DNA of 64,000 nucleotides from AC-38 sp033856025 (GTDB lineage Bacteria; Actinomycetota; Thermoleophilia; Solirubrobacterales; Solirubrobacteraceae), in assembly GCA_033856025.1 (NCBI GenBank), contig JAWVFQ010000004.1, positions 186,001-250,000 of the forward strand, read 5' to 3'. The notes below the pieces were generated by a model that did not search any database, was not told the origin of the DNA, and worked only from the letters and a program-made list of their open reading frames with translations. The number at the start of each line of letters is the position of its first letter. The first letter of the stretch is position 1. A program made the position numbers and the translations under genes. Below, piece after piece: positions 33,701-41,802 of the stretch.

Positions 33701-33997
33701 GCCGAACAGCGCCAGCAACCCGTCTCCGGCCAGCTCCACGACCGAGCCGCCGAACTCCTCCACCGCGCGCGCCATCCGCGCCACGGCGCCGCCGACGACC
33801 GTCGTGAAGTCCTCCGGGTCCAGGCGCTCGCCGAGGGCGGTGGAGCCGACGACGTCGCAGAACAGCGCGCTGACCACCTTGCGCGCCTCGCGCTCGGTTC
33901 CCCCGGCCGGTCCCGGCGCGTCGCGGGCGGCGCCGCACCCGGGGCAGAACCGGTGGTCGGGCGCCAGCTCCCGACCGCAGCTCGCGCACGTGCTCAC
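30743..33997 (-). CDS. Zinc ribbon-cyclase-AAA-TPR signalling protein
   Basis: A 1084-residue regulator. A zinc ribbon CASC-x-CPGC lies at residues 4-22. A class III nucleotidyl cyclase domain (~38-210) follows with SALFCDVVGSTALGERL, ELAGDGLLALFG and the Asn/Arg end of GDALNTAARLQAA; the metal Asps are present. The AAA/STAND ATPase (~235-560) has Walker A GEGGIGKS and a Walker B-like VVAVDDLHWADPS. The C-terminal half is TPR-like helical repeats. No HTH is seen, so it differs from LuxR-type MalT proteins. The arrangement suits a cyclase whose output is gated by an ATPase/TPR ligand sensor. A Crp-family gene nearby could be the receptor (inference). Confidence 0.92.
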   Translation of the reverse strand: MSTCASCGRELAPDHRFCPGCGAARDAPGPAGGTEREARKVVSALFCDVVGSTALGERLDPEDFTTVVGGAVARMARAVEEFGGSVVELAGDGLLALFGAPAAHEDDAERAVRAGLRIVERIEAYRPELARRWGVDDFAVRVGIETGLVVLGPLGAGRKVEYSAMGDALNTAARLQAAADPGTVLAGERTQRDAAGAFRWGPARELDLKGKAGTVTAYPVEGVSEAPAAAAPVEAPLVGRAGELAAGDEALAAVRRGTGGALFVVGEGGIGKSRLVRELRERFASPGAGGRWLQARCASYGQDVPYDAVRSLLLDWLRPGGDGEPAQRLRAAARELLGDAAAEAEPFLLALLDEPGAGGPDLAPEGVQARTQEAVTALVFALAARGPLVVAVDDLHWADPSTLDVLDALLELTDESALLLVLSARPERDHGAWALRERALRDLPHRAREVRLDVLAGDDDRALLEALVGRGALPADLERRILDRAEGNPFYLEETVRALLDAGALERTARGWRLADGAQVEVPETVEKLVLSRIDRLDPAAHDVVSAAAVLGRQFELPVLERLADGADVRPSLRALQRLELVREGRRWPVPEYSFRHSLIQEAAYGALLRRHRQELHRRAAAAIVEVHGEDAEDQAGVLARHHHEAGDLEAAYALHGRAAEAALRIHAQEEALEHLDGALSAAAALGRGPEDAEVRRLFGRRGGVRHVALGDVEGAAADWSTAARGARAAGDRRLEVEALLHLAGAQRMWDWAEASATMAQGVAVARESGEATVLVDALGRQCIAQSNLLRLDTALELGEEALRVASASGGPSERVVALDGLKLAALMLGDLPRLDAHCRELLGLLDQLEADSSLGRYEPLFYRAWTLQEWSYVAAGAERWDEALARIAEGGEIVERLGSVTFMAMFLESRARVRRARGDVAGALADADAAVEHARRRANHEWQSWAEATAGWALLDAGREDEAVVRLQRALDMGRRAASPVPEVRALGLLAGAHARRGDREAARAAAEGTEARLAEASFPPGGAFLFGAHAIAGAARAFAALGEPDRARALAEPALAAAERTGWAEAKTDLAAALATAGAAPA

Positions 33998-34086
33998 GCG
34001 GCGAGTCTAGCCCCGCCCGGCGCGGGCATTGCGCGTCCTTTTACGTGGAACGCGGGGGCGCGCGCCACTAGGGTCCGCCCCCTGCG

Positions 34087-34803
34087 ATGGCCGCCGTGGC
34101 GATCCTCTCCCCGCACCCCGACGACGCCGTCCTGTCGCTGTGGCACGCCCTCACCGGTCCCGGCGAGGTGACCGTGGTCAACGTGTTCGGCGGCTCGCCC
34201 GAGGGCCACGACGGCGACGGGTGGTGGGACCGCCTGACGGGCGCCGAGGACTCCGTCGCGCGGATGGCCGAGCGCCACGCCGAGGACCGCGCCGCGCTGG
34301 CCCGCGCCGGGCGCGAGCCCACCAACCTGGGCTTCCTGGACGGCCAGTACCGGCGCCAGCCGCCCGGCGTGGCCGAGATCGCCGCGCGGATCGAAGCCGC
34401 GGCGCCGCCCGGCGCCCGCCTGCTCGCCCCCGCCGCCCTCGACGCCCACCGCGACCATCGCCTGGTCCGCGACGCCGCGGTGTCCCTGCGCGCCGGCCGC
34501 GAGGTGGCGCTGTACGCCGACGTCCCCCACTGCCTGACCTACGGTTGGCCCGCCTGGGTGACGGGCGCCGAGCCCGACCCGCTCCTGCGCCCCGAGATGT
34601 ATTGGGAGCACGTGACGCGCGACTGCGGGATCCCCCTGTCGCGGTGCACACCCGCCGTCCACCGGCTCGACGGCCCGGCGCTGGACGCCAAGGCCGAGGC
34701 GGTGCGCTCCTATCGCACCCAGGTCCCGGCCCTGGAGGCGGTCTGGGGCGCGATGGGGCCTGACGTGCTCGGCCACGAGGTCGTGTGGACCGCGCCGGGA
34801 TAG
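34087..34803 (+). CDS. PIG-L/LmbE-family deacetylase
   Basis: A 238-residue zinc-dependent N-deacetylase. The HPDDA motif at residues 9-13 supplies two metal ligands and the base, and DAHRDHRLVRDAA (~120) supplies the third His. Related proteins are MshB (mycothiol) and GlcNAc-PI deacetylase. The sequence AVLSLWHALTGPGEVTVVNVFGG and a length slightly below MshB argue for a general LmbE member over MshB itself. Soluble. Separated by 90 bases from the divergent cyclase gene. Confidence 0.9.
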   Translation: MAAVAILSPHPDDAVLSLWHALTGPGEVTVVNVFGGSPEGHDGDGWWDRLTGAEDSVARMAERHAEDRAALARAGREPTNLGFLDGQYRRQPPGVAEIAARIEAAAPPGARLLAPAALDAHRDHRLVRDAAVSLRAGREVALYADVPHCLTYGWPAWVTGAEPDPLLRPEMYWEHVTRDCGIPLSRCTPAVHRLDGPALDAKAEAVRSYRTQVPALEAVWGAMGPDVLGHEVVWTAPG

Positions 34804-34824
34804 CGCCCGCCTACACTCCGCGCG

Positions 34825-35427
34825 GTGCGGCCCGGCAAGGCAGCGATCTGCGTGGCGCTCGCGGCCGGGGCGCTGCTCGCACCCGCGCGCGCGGACGCGG
34901 CCTCGTGCGCGTACACCGGCTCGCGCGACGTCCTGAGCACCCCGGCCGCGCGCATCTACTACACGCCCGCCTGGCGCCCGTACTCCTGCTACCGGATCAC
35001 GGGCCGCCGGGTGGCGCTGGACACGTTCGTCGACCGCTTCTACGCGCCGCGCGACGCCCACCTGGGACAGCTGCGGACGACCGGGCGCGTGCTGGGCTTC
35101 ACGTGGGTGGACCCCGGCCTGCCCGCGGTCTACGTCCAGTCGCTGGACATGCGCCTGGCCCGCTTTCGCCGGCGCGCCATCGTGGCGCCGTCGGTGTCCG
35201 CCGAGCCGTCGGCGGTCCGCGTGACCGACCTGGTGGTCCGCCAGAGCGGCGCCATCGCGTGGGTCCAGCAGGTGGAGGGCGAGACGTCGGTGTGGCGCCT
35301 GGACGCGGGCGGCCGCGCGCGCCTGGACGCCGGTGAGGGGATCGGCACCGGCTCGCTGTCGGGCGTGTCGGCCACTCGAGTCGGATGGGACCACGACGGC
35401 GTGGCGCGCTCCGCGGTCCTGCGCTAG
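34825..35427 (+). CDS. Secreted hypothetical protein
   Basis: A 200-residue exported protein. GTG 34825 gives the signal peptide VRPGKAAICVALAAGALLAP with a cut near ADAASC. The mature chain starts with a Cys-bounded region (SCAYTGSRDVL to YSCYRITGRRV). It continues as alternating strands with WVDPGLPAVYVQSL and VTDLVVRQSGAIAWVQQVEG, the latter resembling one blade of a beta-propeller (residues ~125-155). No known family recognised. It begins 22 bases after the PIG-L gene and probably shares its transcript. Confidence 0.7.
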   Translation: MRPGKAAICVALAAGALLAPARADAASCAYTGSRDVLSTPAARIYYTPAWRPYSCYRITGRRVALDTFVDRFYAPRDAHLGQLRTTGRVLGFTWVDPGLPAVYVQSLDMRLARFRRRAIVAPSVSAEPSAVRVTDLVVRQSGAIAWVQQVEGETSVWRLDAGGRARLDAGEGIGTGSLSGVSATRVGWDHDGVARSAVLR

Positions 35428-35702
35428 CCCCGCGCCTCGTCGAGCCGGCGCAGGATCTCCACCGCATCGGCGCGCAGCCGCGCGTCCAGCGCGCGCCAGT
35501 CGGCCTCGGACAGCTTGCCCGTGCGGTGGTCGAGCTCGGCGTCGCGAATCTCGCGGTACTTGGCCTCCTTGGCCGCCTCCAGCGCGCCCAGGTCCTCGTC
35601 CGGCGCCGCCTCCGCCGCCCGCCCGGAGCGCAGCGGCGCGGACACGACGGCGACCACCGCGGCGAGCACGACGAGCACCAGCAGGAACTGGACGAGGTCC
35701 AA
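35424..35702 (-). CDS. CcmI-like small membrane protein
   Basis: A 92-residue protein with one N-terminal membrane helix (LVQFLLVLVVLAAVVAVVSA) and an acidic-basic helical tail EAAKEAKYREIRDAELDHRT-GKLSEADWRALDARL. The tail matches the short form of CcmI/CycH seen at the end of actinobacterial cytochrome c maturation operons (E-x-K-Y-x-x-I-R-D then G-K-L-S-E-x-D). Start TTG 35702 lies 5 bases before the ccmF stop region, so it is the third gene of this operon. It should sit at the membrane near the heme lyase. Confidence 0.72.
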   Translation of the reverse strand: MDLVQFLLVLVVLAAVVAVVSAPLRSGRAAEAAPDEDLGALEAAKEAKYREIRDAELDHRTGKLSEADWRALDARLRADAVEILRRLDEARG

Positions 35703-35706
35703 CGGG

Positions 35707-37842
35707 CTACGCGACCTCGCGCGCCACGCGCCGGGCGTAGGCGGAGGTCGCGCGGCGCCGCACGGCGGCGGGCGCCGGCCACAGCGCGACGAGCGCGCCG
35801 AGCACGACGATCAGCGCGCCCAGCCAGATCCAGCTGACCAGCGGCGACACGATGATGCGGAACGTCGCCGGCGCCGGGTGGCGCCGGTAGCGCTCCGCGA
35901 TCGCCGCGATCAGCAGCCCCTGGAGCTGGGGCGGCGCCCGCCCGAAGCGCCGGTCGGCGTCGCGGACGAACGGCTCCAGCGCCTGGACGTCGGGCTCGAC
36001 GGCCATCCACAGGTCCCGGCGCAGACCCGCCCGCAGGCCCACCTCGCTGGTCGCCTGCCCGTCGAAGTAGCGCGCCACCGGGCCCAGGCTGGGATCGGTG
36101 GATGGGTAGTACCCGCGCGTGGGGCGCAGCGTGGTCACGTGGCGCCCGCCGCGCGAGACGTCCAGGACGGCGCCCAGCGAGATCTTCTCGCCGGCCAGAC
36201 CGGTGGTCGCGCGCACGTAGCGCACGTCGTAGCCGTTCACCCGCGCGCTCTGTCCCGGCCTCATCCGGACGTCGCGGTTGGCCTGGAAGGCCGAGGACGC
36301 GGCCACGCCGACGAACAGCACCGCCATCCCCGCGTGGACGAGGTAGCCGCCGTAGCGCCGGCGGTTGCGGCGCACGAGGGAGAGCAGCGCCACCGGGACG
36401 GGCTCCCGGGTCATCGCGCGCCGGGCCAGGGTCCCGCGCCAAAACTCCTGGCCCACCGCGGCCAGCACGAACGCGGCCAGGGCGAACATGACCAGCGCGG
36501 CCGGGTGCTCGCCGAGGCCGCCGGCCAGCCCGGCGCCCACGACCACGAGGGGCGCGGCCAGCGGCAGGCGGAACTGGCGCCACAGGTGGGCCGGGCTGGC
36601 GGCCCGCCACGCGATCACCGGCCCGATTCCCGCCAGCAGGACGAGCACCAGCGCCAGCGGCACCGTGTAGCGGTCGAACCACGGCGGCCCGACCGACGCC
36701 TTGGTCCCCGTCAGGGCCTCGGAGATCAGCGGGAAGAAGGTCCCCCAGAACACGACGAAGGCCAGACCGACCAGGACCAGGTTGTTCAGGAGGAAGACCG
36801 CCTCGCGCGACATCAGCGAGTCCAGGCGGTGCTCGGAGCGCAGCTCGCGCCGGCGCGACACCACCAGCCCGATCGAGCCGGCGACGAGCAGCGCGATCAG
36901 GACCAGGAACGGCCGCCCCAGCGTGGAGGCGCCGAAGGCATGGATGGAGTCCAGGATCCCCGAGCGCACGAGGAACGTGCCCAGGATGGCCAGGATCCCG
37001 GTGGCCAGCACCAGCGAGACGTTCCATACCTTCAGCATCCCGCGCTTCTCCTGGATCATCACCGAGTGCAGGAACGCCGTGCCGGTGAGCCAGGGCAGCA
37101 GGGAGGCGTTCTCCACGGGGTCCCAGCCCCAGTAGCCGCCCCAGCCCAGCTCCACGTAGGACCAGCGCGCGCCCAGCAGGATCCCCACGCCCAGGCAGAA
37201 CCAGGCGGCTAGGCTGAAGCGCCGCGTCACCGCGATCCACTCGGCGTCCAGCCGCCGGGCGATCAGCGCCCCGGCGGCGAAGGCGAAGGGAATCGTGAAC
37301 AGCGTGTACCCCGAGTAGAGCATCGGGGGGTGGACCATCATGCTCGGATGGCGCAACAGCGGGTTCAGGCCCGAGCCCTCCAGGGGGGCGGGGCTGGACA
37401 CCGCGAACGGGTCGGCGAGGAAGAGCGTCAGCCCGGCGAAGAAGGCGCCGAAGGCGAGCAGGATCGCGGTGGCCCAGGGCTGGACCTGACGGGCCCGGCG
37501 GCGCACGGCGAAGAGCACGAGGCTGGACCACAGCGACAGCAGCCACACCCACAGCAGCAGCGAGCCCTCCTGCGAGGACCAGGCGGCGGTGGCCTTGTAG
37601 AAGTTCGGCGTCGTCGTGCTGGAGTGCGAGGCCACGACGTCGAAGGCGAAGTCCGAGCGCAGGAACGCGGCCTCGAGGACGGCGAACGCGACGGTCAGCA
37701 CGCCGGCCAGGGCGTAGACCGAGCGCCGTCCCGACGCCACCCACTCGCGCCGGCCGGTGCGCGCCCCGTAGACCGACGCGACGATGCCGTACAGGCAGAT
37801 GGCGAGCGCCAGGATGAGGCAGGCGCGACCCAGCGTGGCCAT
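35707..37842 (-). CDS. ccmF: CcmF-type heme lyase subunit
   Basis: About 711 residues and ~15 membrane helices. Contains the WWD signature GWGGYWGWDPVENASLLPWL (~230-250) that presents heme to apocytochrome c. It also has conserved motifs HPPMLYSGY (~155) and WGTFFPLISE. The large C-terminal domain from ~560 (YDVRYVRATTGLAGEK...) faces outside and ends in a last membrane helix. ATG 37842 (MATLGRACLILAL) is chosen because ccmE ends 6 bases before it; a longer start at 37887 would intrude into ccmE. It functions with CcmE, CcmA-C and CcmH, which are not in this window. Confidence 0.95.
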   Translation of the reverse strand: MATLGRACLILALAICLYGIVASVYGARTGRREWVASGRRSVYALAGVLTVAFAVLEAAFLRSDFAFDVVASHSSTTTPNFYKATAAWSSQEGSLLLWVWLLSLWSSLVLFAVRRRARQVQPWATAILLAFGAFFAGLTLFLADPFAVSSPAPLEGSGLNPLLRHPSMMVHPPMLYSGYTLFTIPFAFAAGALIARRLDAEWIAVTRRFSLAAWFCLGVGILLGARWSYVELGWGGYWGWDPVENASLLPWLTGTAFLHSVMIQEKRGMLKVWNVSLVLATGILAILGTFLVRSGILDSIHAFGASTLGRPFLVLIALLVAGSIGLVVSRRRELRSEHRLDSLMSREAVFLLNNLVLVGLAFVVFWGTFFPLISEALTGTKASVGPPWFDRYTVPLALVLVLLAGIGPVIAWRAASPAHLWRQFRLPLAAPLVVVGAGLAGGLGEHPAALVMFALAAFVLAAVGQEFWRGTLARRAMTREPVPVALLSLVRRNRRRYGGYLVHAGMAVLFVGVAASSAFQANRDVRMRPGQSARVNGYDVRYVRATTGLAGEKISLGAVLDVSRGGRHVTTLRPTRGYYPSTDPSLGPVARYFDGQATSEVGLRAGLRRDLWMAVEPDVQALEPFVRDADRRFGRAPPQLQGLLIAAIAERYRRHPAPATFRIIVSPLVSWIWLGALIVVLGALVALWPAPAAVRRRATSAYARRVAREVA

Positions 37843-37847
37843 CGCGG

Positions 37848-38249
37848 CTAGGAGCGCTGCTCGGACTTCGAGAACTTCGACGGGCACTTCGTGACCAGCG
37901 AGTCCTTCTCGCCCACGAAGACCGCGCCCCGCTTGCGCACGTCGACGATCACCTCGCGGCCCGCCCGGAAGGGATCGGGCACCGCGCCCGAGTAGCGGAC
38001 CGGCACCGACGCCGTCCCGTCGCGGTCGCGCACGCGGAAGACCAGCGTCGATCCCTCGTGGCGGTAGCCGGCCACCACCTTGCCGGTGAGCTGGTAGGAG
38101 CGGCCGGGCTTGGCGTCACGGGCCAGCTTGCTGGGCTCGGTCGCCTCGCTGGAGGCGCTGAAGCTGGTGTAGGCCAGCGCCCCGGCCAGCAGGAAGGCGG
38201 CCGTGAGCGCGGTGACGAGCCGGAGAGTGCGCTTGCGGCGGGGGTCCAT
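37848..38249 (-). CDS. ccmE: CcmE-type heme chaperone with atypical C-x3-F motif
   Basis: A 133-residue protein. The membrane anchor is VTALTAAFLLAGALAYTSFS (residues ~12-32). The beta-barrel OB-fold core has YQLTGKVVAGYRHEGSTLVF, then RDRDGTASVPVRYSGAVPD and DVRKRGAVFVGE. The heme-attachment site, normally H-x3-Y, is KCPSKFSK here, that is C-x3-F. A Cys in place of His (C-x3-Y) is known for a branch of CcmE; Phe at the Tyr position is not usual. It forms an operon with ccmF and the CcmI-like gene. Confidence 0.92.
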   Translation of the reverse strand: MDPRRKRTLRLVTALTAAFLLAGALAYTSFSASSEATEPSKLARDAKPGRSYQLTGKVVAGYRHEGSTLVFRVRDRDGTASVPVRYSGAVPDPFRAGREVIVDVRKRGAVFVGEKDSLVTKCPSKFSKSEQRS

Positions 38250-38350
38250 CGGGCGTCCAGTATCCCAGAGCGGGTTTGCAGGTCTTCGCCCAGGTGCCGA
38301 AGGGAATGGAAACTTCGGAGTCGAACCTGCGTTCTATATCCGTAGACGAC

Positions 38351-38569
38351 ATGCGAGCCACCATCGCCAAGACAACGCGGCCGCGCCCGGCCCCCACGGC
38401 CCCCCGCCGCCGGGGCGGAACCGCCCCGCGCCGGCCCGAGGAGCGTGAGCGCGGCGCCGGCGGCCCGCAGGACAGCGCGCTGTACGCCTGCCGTTGCGGC
38501 GCGTCGTTCCAGGCGCCGGTGACGGCGTCGGTCGGCTGCCCGCACTGCGGCGAGTCCCAGGCCTGGTAG
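38351..38569 (+). CDS. Small zinc-ribbon protein
   Basis: A 72-residue basic protein starting MRATIAKTTRPRPAP. The first two thirds are disordered and rich in Arg/Pro. The C-terminal 28 residues form a compact zinc ribbon, YACRCGASFQAPVTASVGCP with a closing HCG, so two C-x-C/C-x2-C pairs bind one zinc. Such small ribbons are common adaptor or RNA-associated proteins in actinobacteria. Upstream of the ATG is a weak Shine-Dalgarno; a longer in-frame start at 38276 would overlap the divergent ccmE promoter. Confidence 0.68.
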   Translation: MRATIAKTTRPRPAPTAPRRRGGTAPRRPEERERGAGGPQDSALYACRCGASFQAPVTASVGCPHCGESQAW

Positions 38570-38607
38570 CCGGTAGCGCGGGCGGTCGGCGGGTATCCTC
38601 GCCCGGC

Positions 38608-39012
38608 ATGACCCGCAAGGCGACCGCCGCCATCATCGTCGCGGCCATGACCGTCGCGGCCTTCACGCTGTGGGTGGGGATCCCGCTGGGCTGGCTGTGG
38701 ATCGGCTCCCAGCTGGTCGACTCCTCCCAGCCCTCGATGGGGCCCTACATGGTCGTCGTGGCGGGGATCATCGCCTCGGTCGTCGTCGACGCGATGATCA
38801 TCTCCCGCCTGAACCGCCGCTACGAGCGCGTGATGGGCAGCGGCGGCCCGGTGCGCGTCCAGCTGCCGTGGCTGAAGTCCATGCGCGGCGAGCGCGAGCG
38901 GCCCCGTGAGATCAGCGTCCTGGACGCGATCATGGTCGGGACGGTGGCCGTGGCCGGGCTGGTGCTGCTGCTGTGGTTCGTGTTCCTGGCCGGCTCGCCG
39001 CTGCCCAGCTAG
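38608..39012 (+). CDS. Small membrane protein of unknown function
   Basis: A 134-residue protein with three membrane helices: IIVAAMTVAAFTLWVGIPLG, then YMVVVAGIIASVVVDAMII, and the last, AIMVGTVAVAGLVLLLWFVF. A basic loop between helices two and three (RLNRRYERVMGSGGPVRVQL) ends in WLKSMRGERERPRE and would lie in the cytoplasm. The type is frequent in Solirubrobacterales-like genomes; function unknown. ATG 38608. Overlaps the convergent MFS gene by 4 bases. Confidence 0.75.
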   Translation: MTRKATAAIIVAAMTVAAFTLWVGIPLGWLWIGSQLVDSSQPSMGPYMVVVAGIIASVVVDAMIISRLNRRYERVMGSGGPVRVQLPWLKSMRGERERPREISVLDAIMVGTVAVAGLVLLLWFVFLAGSPLPS

Positions 39013-40472
39013 GCGGCTTCCTCGAGCGCCGGCTGCCCCGGGCCCCCGTGCGCCTGCGCCTGGGCCGCCTCGGGCACGTCGGGCTCGATGACCACGACGG
39101 CGACGGCGATCGCCGCCACGATCAGCCCCGCGCCGATCAGGAACGCCAGGTGGTAGCCGCTGGTCAGCGCCGACGCCGTGGAGTGCCCGGCCGCGATGAG
39201 CCCGTCGCTGCGTGTGGCCGAGAGCGTGGCCAGCACGGCCAGGCCCAGCGCGCCGCCCACCTCGGCCGACGTGTTGACCAGGCCCGAGGCCAGCCCCGCG
39301 TCCTGCGGCGTGGCGCTGGACATGGCGATCTTCATCAGGGCGGGGAAGGACGTGCCGCCGCCGAAGCCGAACAGGATCATGGCCGGCAGGACGTGGAGCG
39401 GGTAGCTGCCGTCCACCGGGGCCAGGCCCAGCAGCGCGATCCCGATCGCCACGAGGGCCATCCCCGGGATCAGCGTCGTCCGCGCACCGAACCGCATGAC
39501 CAGGCGCTCGGAGTAGCGGATCGACATCACGCCCATGATCAGCGTGCAGGGCAGGAAGGCGAAGCCGATCTGCAGCGCGTCGTAGCCCAGCACCCGCTGC
39601 AGGTAGAGGGAGCCCATGAAGAACATGCCGAACATCCCGGCCACGGACAGCGCCTGGACCGCGTTGGCGCCGGACAGGTTGCGCGAGCGGAAGATCCGCA
39701 GCGGCATGAGCGGGTTCTCGGCCCGCGCCTGGCGCACCAAGAACGCCACGAGCAGCACGAGCGACACGGCCCCCAGCCCGAGCGCGGTCGTCGAGCTCCA
39801 GCCATGCTCCGCCGCCGGCTTGACGATCGTGTAGACGCCGAGCATCAGCGACGTCGTGATGAGCACGGCGCCGAGCACGTCGGCGCCCTGACCGAAGCCG
39901 ATGCCCTCGTCGGGCTCGATCAGCCGGTGGGCGAGGATCGCCGTCGCGATCCCGATCGGGAGGTTGATGAAGAAGATCCAGTGCCAGCTGATCGACTGCG
40001 TGAGGATGCCGCCGGCCAGCAGGCCGACCGAGCCTCCGGCCGAGGCGACGAAGGCGTAGACGCCCAGGGCCTTGGCCTGCTCCCGAGGCTCGGAGAACAT
40101 CGTCACGATCATCCCCAGCGTCACGGCCGTGGTCATCGCGCCCCCGATGCCCTGGAGGAACCGCGCGCCGACCAGGACCTCCTGGGTCTGGGCCAGCCCG
40201 CACAGCAGCGAGGCGGCGGTGAAGATCCCCAGTCCGGCCAGGAAGATCGAGCGGCGGCCGATCAGGTCGCCCAGGCGCCCGGACAGCAGCAGCAGCCCGC
40301 CGAAGGAGATCAGGTAGCCGTTGACCACCCAGGCCAGGCTGGACTGCGAGAAGCCGAGGTCGTCCTGGATCGAGGGCAGCGCGACGTTCACGACGGTGAC
40401 GTCGAGCACGATCATCAGGACCCCCGTGCACAGGACGTACAGGGCCAGCCAGCGGTTTCGTTGGGTCGTCAT
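39009..40472 (-). CDS. MFS exporter, DHA2 (14-helix) family
   Basis: A 487-residue drug:proton antiporter of the EmrB/QacA type. It begins LYVLCTGVLMIVLDVTVVNV (motif D1 with the membrane Asp), then GRLGDLIGRRSIFLAGLGIF (motif A, G-x-L-x-D-x-x-G-R-R), ARFLQGIGGAM (motif B) and GIVTMFSEP-type loop. Fourteen hydrophobic stretches are visible. The C-terminal tail is short and acidic. Substrate cannot be told; family members export antibiotics and dyes. No regulator gene is adjacent. Confidence 0.94.
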   Translation of the reverse strand: MTTQRNRWLALYVLCTGVLMIVLDVTVVNVALPSIQDDLGFSQSSLAWVVNGYLISFGGLLLLSGRLGDLIGRRSIFLAGLGIFTAASLLCGLAQTQEVLVGARFLQGIGGAMTTAVTLGMIVTMFSEPREQAKALGVYAFVASAGGSVGLLAGGILTQSISWHWIFFINLPIGIATAILAHRLIEPDEGIGFGQGADVLGAVLITTSLMLGVYTIVKPAAEHGWSSTTALGLGAVSLVLLVAFLVRQARAENPLMPLRIFRSRNLSGANAVQALSVAGMFGMFFMGSLYLQRVLGYDALQIGFAFLPCTLIMGVMSIRYSERLVMRFGARTTLIPGMALVAIGIALLGLAPVDGSYPLHVLPAMILFGFGGGTSFPALMKIAMSSATPQDAGLASGLVNTSAEVGGALGLAVLATLSATRSDGLIAAGHSTASALTSGYHLAFLIGAGLIVAAIAVAVVVIEPDVPEAAQAQAHGGPGQPALEEAA

Positions 40473-40562
40473 GTCTGGCCTTCCAAGTTAGCGATCGTCG
40501 TGTCGGAACGGCCGGACCGAGTACCGTCGGGGGTCCACGCAGCGCGAAAACGGAGGTCGTAG

Positions 40563-40736
40563 ATGGCGAAGCGAGAAAACCCCCCGGGTCCCGGGGTGTC
40601 GACGGCGGAGGACGCCGTGTCGAAGATCAAGAAGGAGATCGCGGCCCGCAACGAGGCCGCGCACAAGGCCGATCGCGCCCGCACCGACCCGCGCGAGAAG
40701 GCCAACGCGGACAAGCGCCGCCGCGACTCCTGGTAG
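40563..40736 (+). CDS. Small highly charged protein (57 residues)
   Basis: Begins MAKRENPPGPGVSTAEDAV behind the strong site GGAGGTCGTAG. The remainder is a single very charged helix, SKIKKEIAARNEAAHKADRA, ending in RTDPREKANADKRRRDSW. Pattern and composition (Ala/Lys/Arg/Glu) resemble small nucleic-acid-binding or stress-induced proteins. No family recognised. It lies between the divergent MFS gene and the LLM gene, 24 bases upstream of the latter, and may be its operon leader. Confidence 0.78.
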   Translation: MAKRENPPGPGVSTAEDAVSKIKKEIAARNEAAHKADRARTDPREKANADKRRRDSW

Positions 40737-40760
40737 CCGCCCGCGACTAGGATCGCCGCC

Positions 40761-41753
40761 GTGGCGCGGCCGTCCCTCGTGACCAGCACCGGCGGGCCCG
40801 CCGACCTGGCCGACGCCGCACGGCGGGCCGAGGCGGCGGGCTTCGAGTCGGTCTGGGCCACCGAGTTCTACGACCGCTCCGCCACCATCGCGCTCGCCGC
40901 CATGGCCCAGGCGACGACGACTGTCGAGCTGGGCAGCGCGATCGCCTACGCCTTCGGGCGCACGCCGGTCGTCCAGGCGGCCGAGGCGCGCGACCTCGAC
41001 GAGCTCTCGGGCGGGCGGATGACGCTCGGCCTGGGGACCGGCACCCGGCGGATGCAGCGCGACTGGCACGGCCTGGACGGCCAGCACCCCGCCGGGCGGA
41101 TGGAGGAGCTAGTGCCGCTGCTGCGCCGCCTCTGGCGCCTGCACGAGGGGCCGGTGACGCACGAGGGCCGCTTCTACCGCGTCGACGTGCAGCCCACGGC
41201 GCCGCCCCGGCCGCCGGTGCGCGAGACCATCCCCATCTTCATGGCCGGTGTGAACGCGCGGATGGTGGAGGCGGCGGGCGCCGTCGGCGACGGCCTCGTG
41301 GGCCATCCCCTGTTCACGCCCGAGTACGTGAGCCAGGTCGTGCGCCCGGCGCTGGCCCGCGGCGCCGAGCGGGCCGGACGCGACGCCGCCCCGCCCATCG
41401 CCGGCTACATCACGACGTCGGTCTCCGACGACCGCGAGGCCGCGCGACGGAACGCCGCGGCGATCATCGCCTTCAACTCCACGGTGAAGACGTACCGCAC
41501 CGTGAACGAGGTCAGCGGCTTCGCCGACCGCGCGGACGCCGTGCGCGAGGCGTGGAGCCGCGGCGACTTCCCCGGGATGGCCGCCGCGGTCAGCGACGAG
41601 ATGATCGACGCGATCGCGCTCGCGGGAACCCCGGACGAGGTCCGCGAGCGCTTCGAGTCGCGCTGGGCCGGCGTCTACGAGCGCCCGCTGCTCTGGCCGC
41701 CGGCCTTCACCGGCCCAGAGGGCGTGCACGCGGTCATCGACGCCTTCGCCTGA
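40761..41753 (+). CDS. LLM-class F420-dependent oxidoreductase
   Basis: A 330-residue luciferase-like TIM-barrel enzyme. It begins VARPSLVTSTGGPADLADAA. The barrel strand-helix features are AGFESVWATEFYDRSATIAL, ELGSAIAYAFGRTPVVQAAEA, DELSGGRMTLGLGTG (cofactor-binding loop) and PIFMAGVNARMVEAAG. This matches F420-dependent enzymes such as those with TIGR03619-type sequences. Cofactor specificity for F420 over FMN is inferred from the phylum. The ending VFERF-type segment is AGTPDEVRERFESRWAG. Reaction unknown. Confidence 0.9.
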   Translation: MARPSLVTSTGGPADLADAARRAEAAGFESVWATEFYDRSATIALAAMAQATTTVELGSAIAYAFGRTPVVQAAEARDLDELSGGRMTLGLGTGTRRMQRDWHGLDGQHPAGRMEELVPLLRRLWRLHEGPVTHEGRFYRVDVQPTAPPRPPVRETIPIFMAGVNARMVEAAGAVGDGLVGHPLFTPEYVSQVVRPALARGAERAGRDAAPPIAGYITTSVSDDREAARRNAAAIIAFNSTVKTYRTVNEVSGFADRADAVREAWSRGDFPGMAAAVSDEMIDAIALAGTPDEVRERFESRWAGVYERPLLWPPAFTGPEGVHAVIDAFA

Positions 41754-41802
41754 CCGCAATGCACCGTTCCGTGCACCCGGTGCGCTACAGTGCGCCCCGT
41801 CT

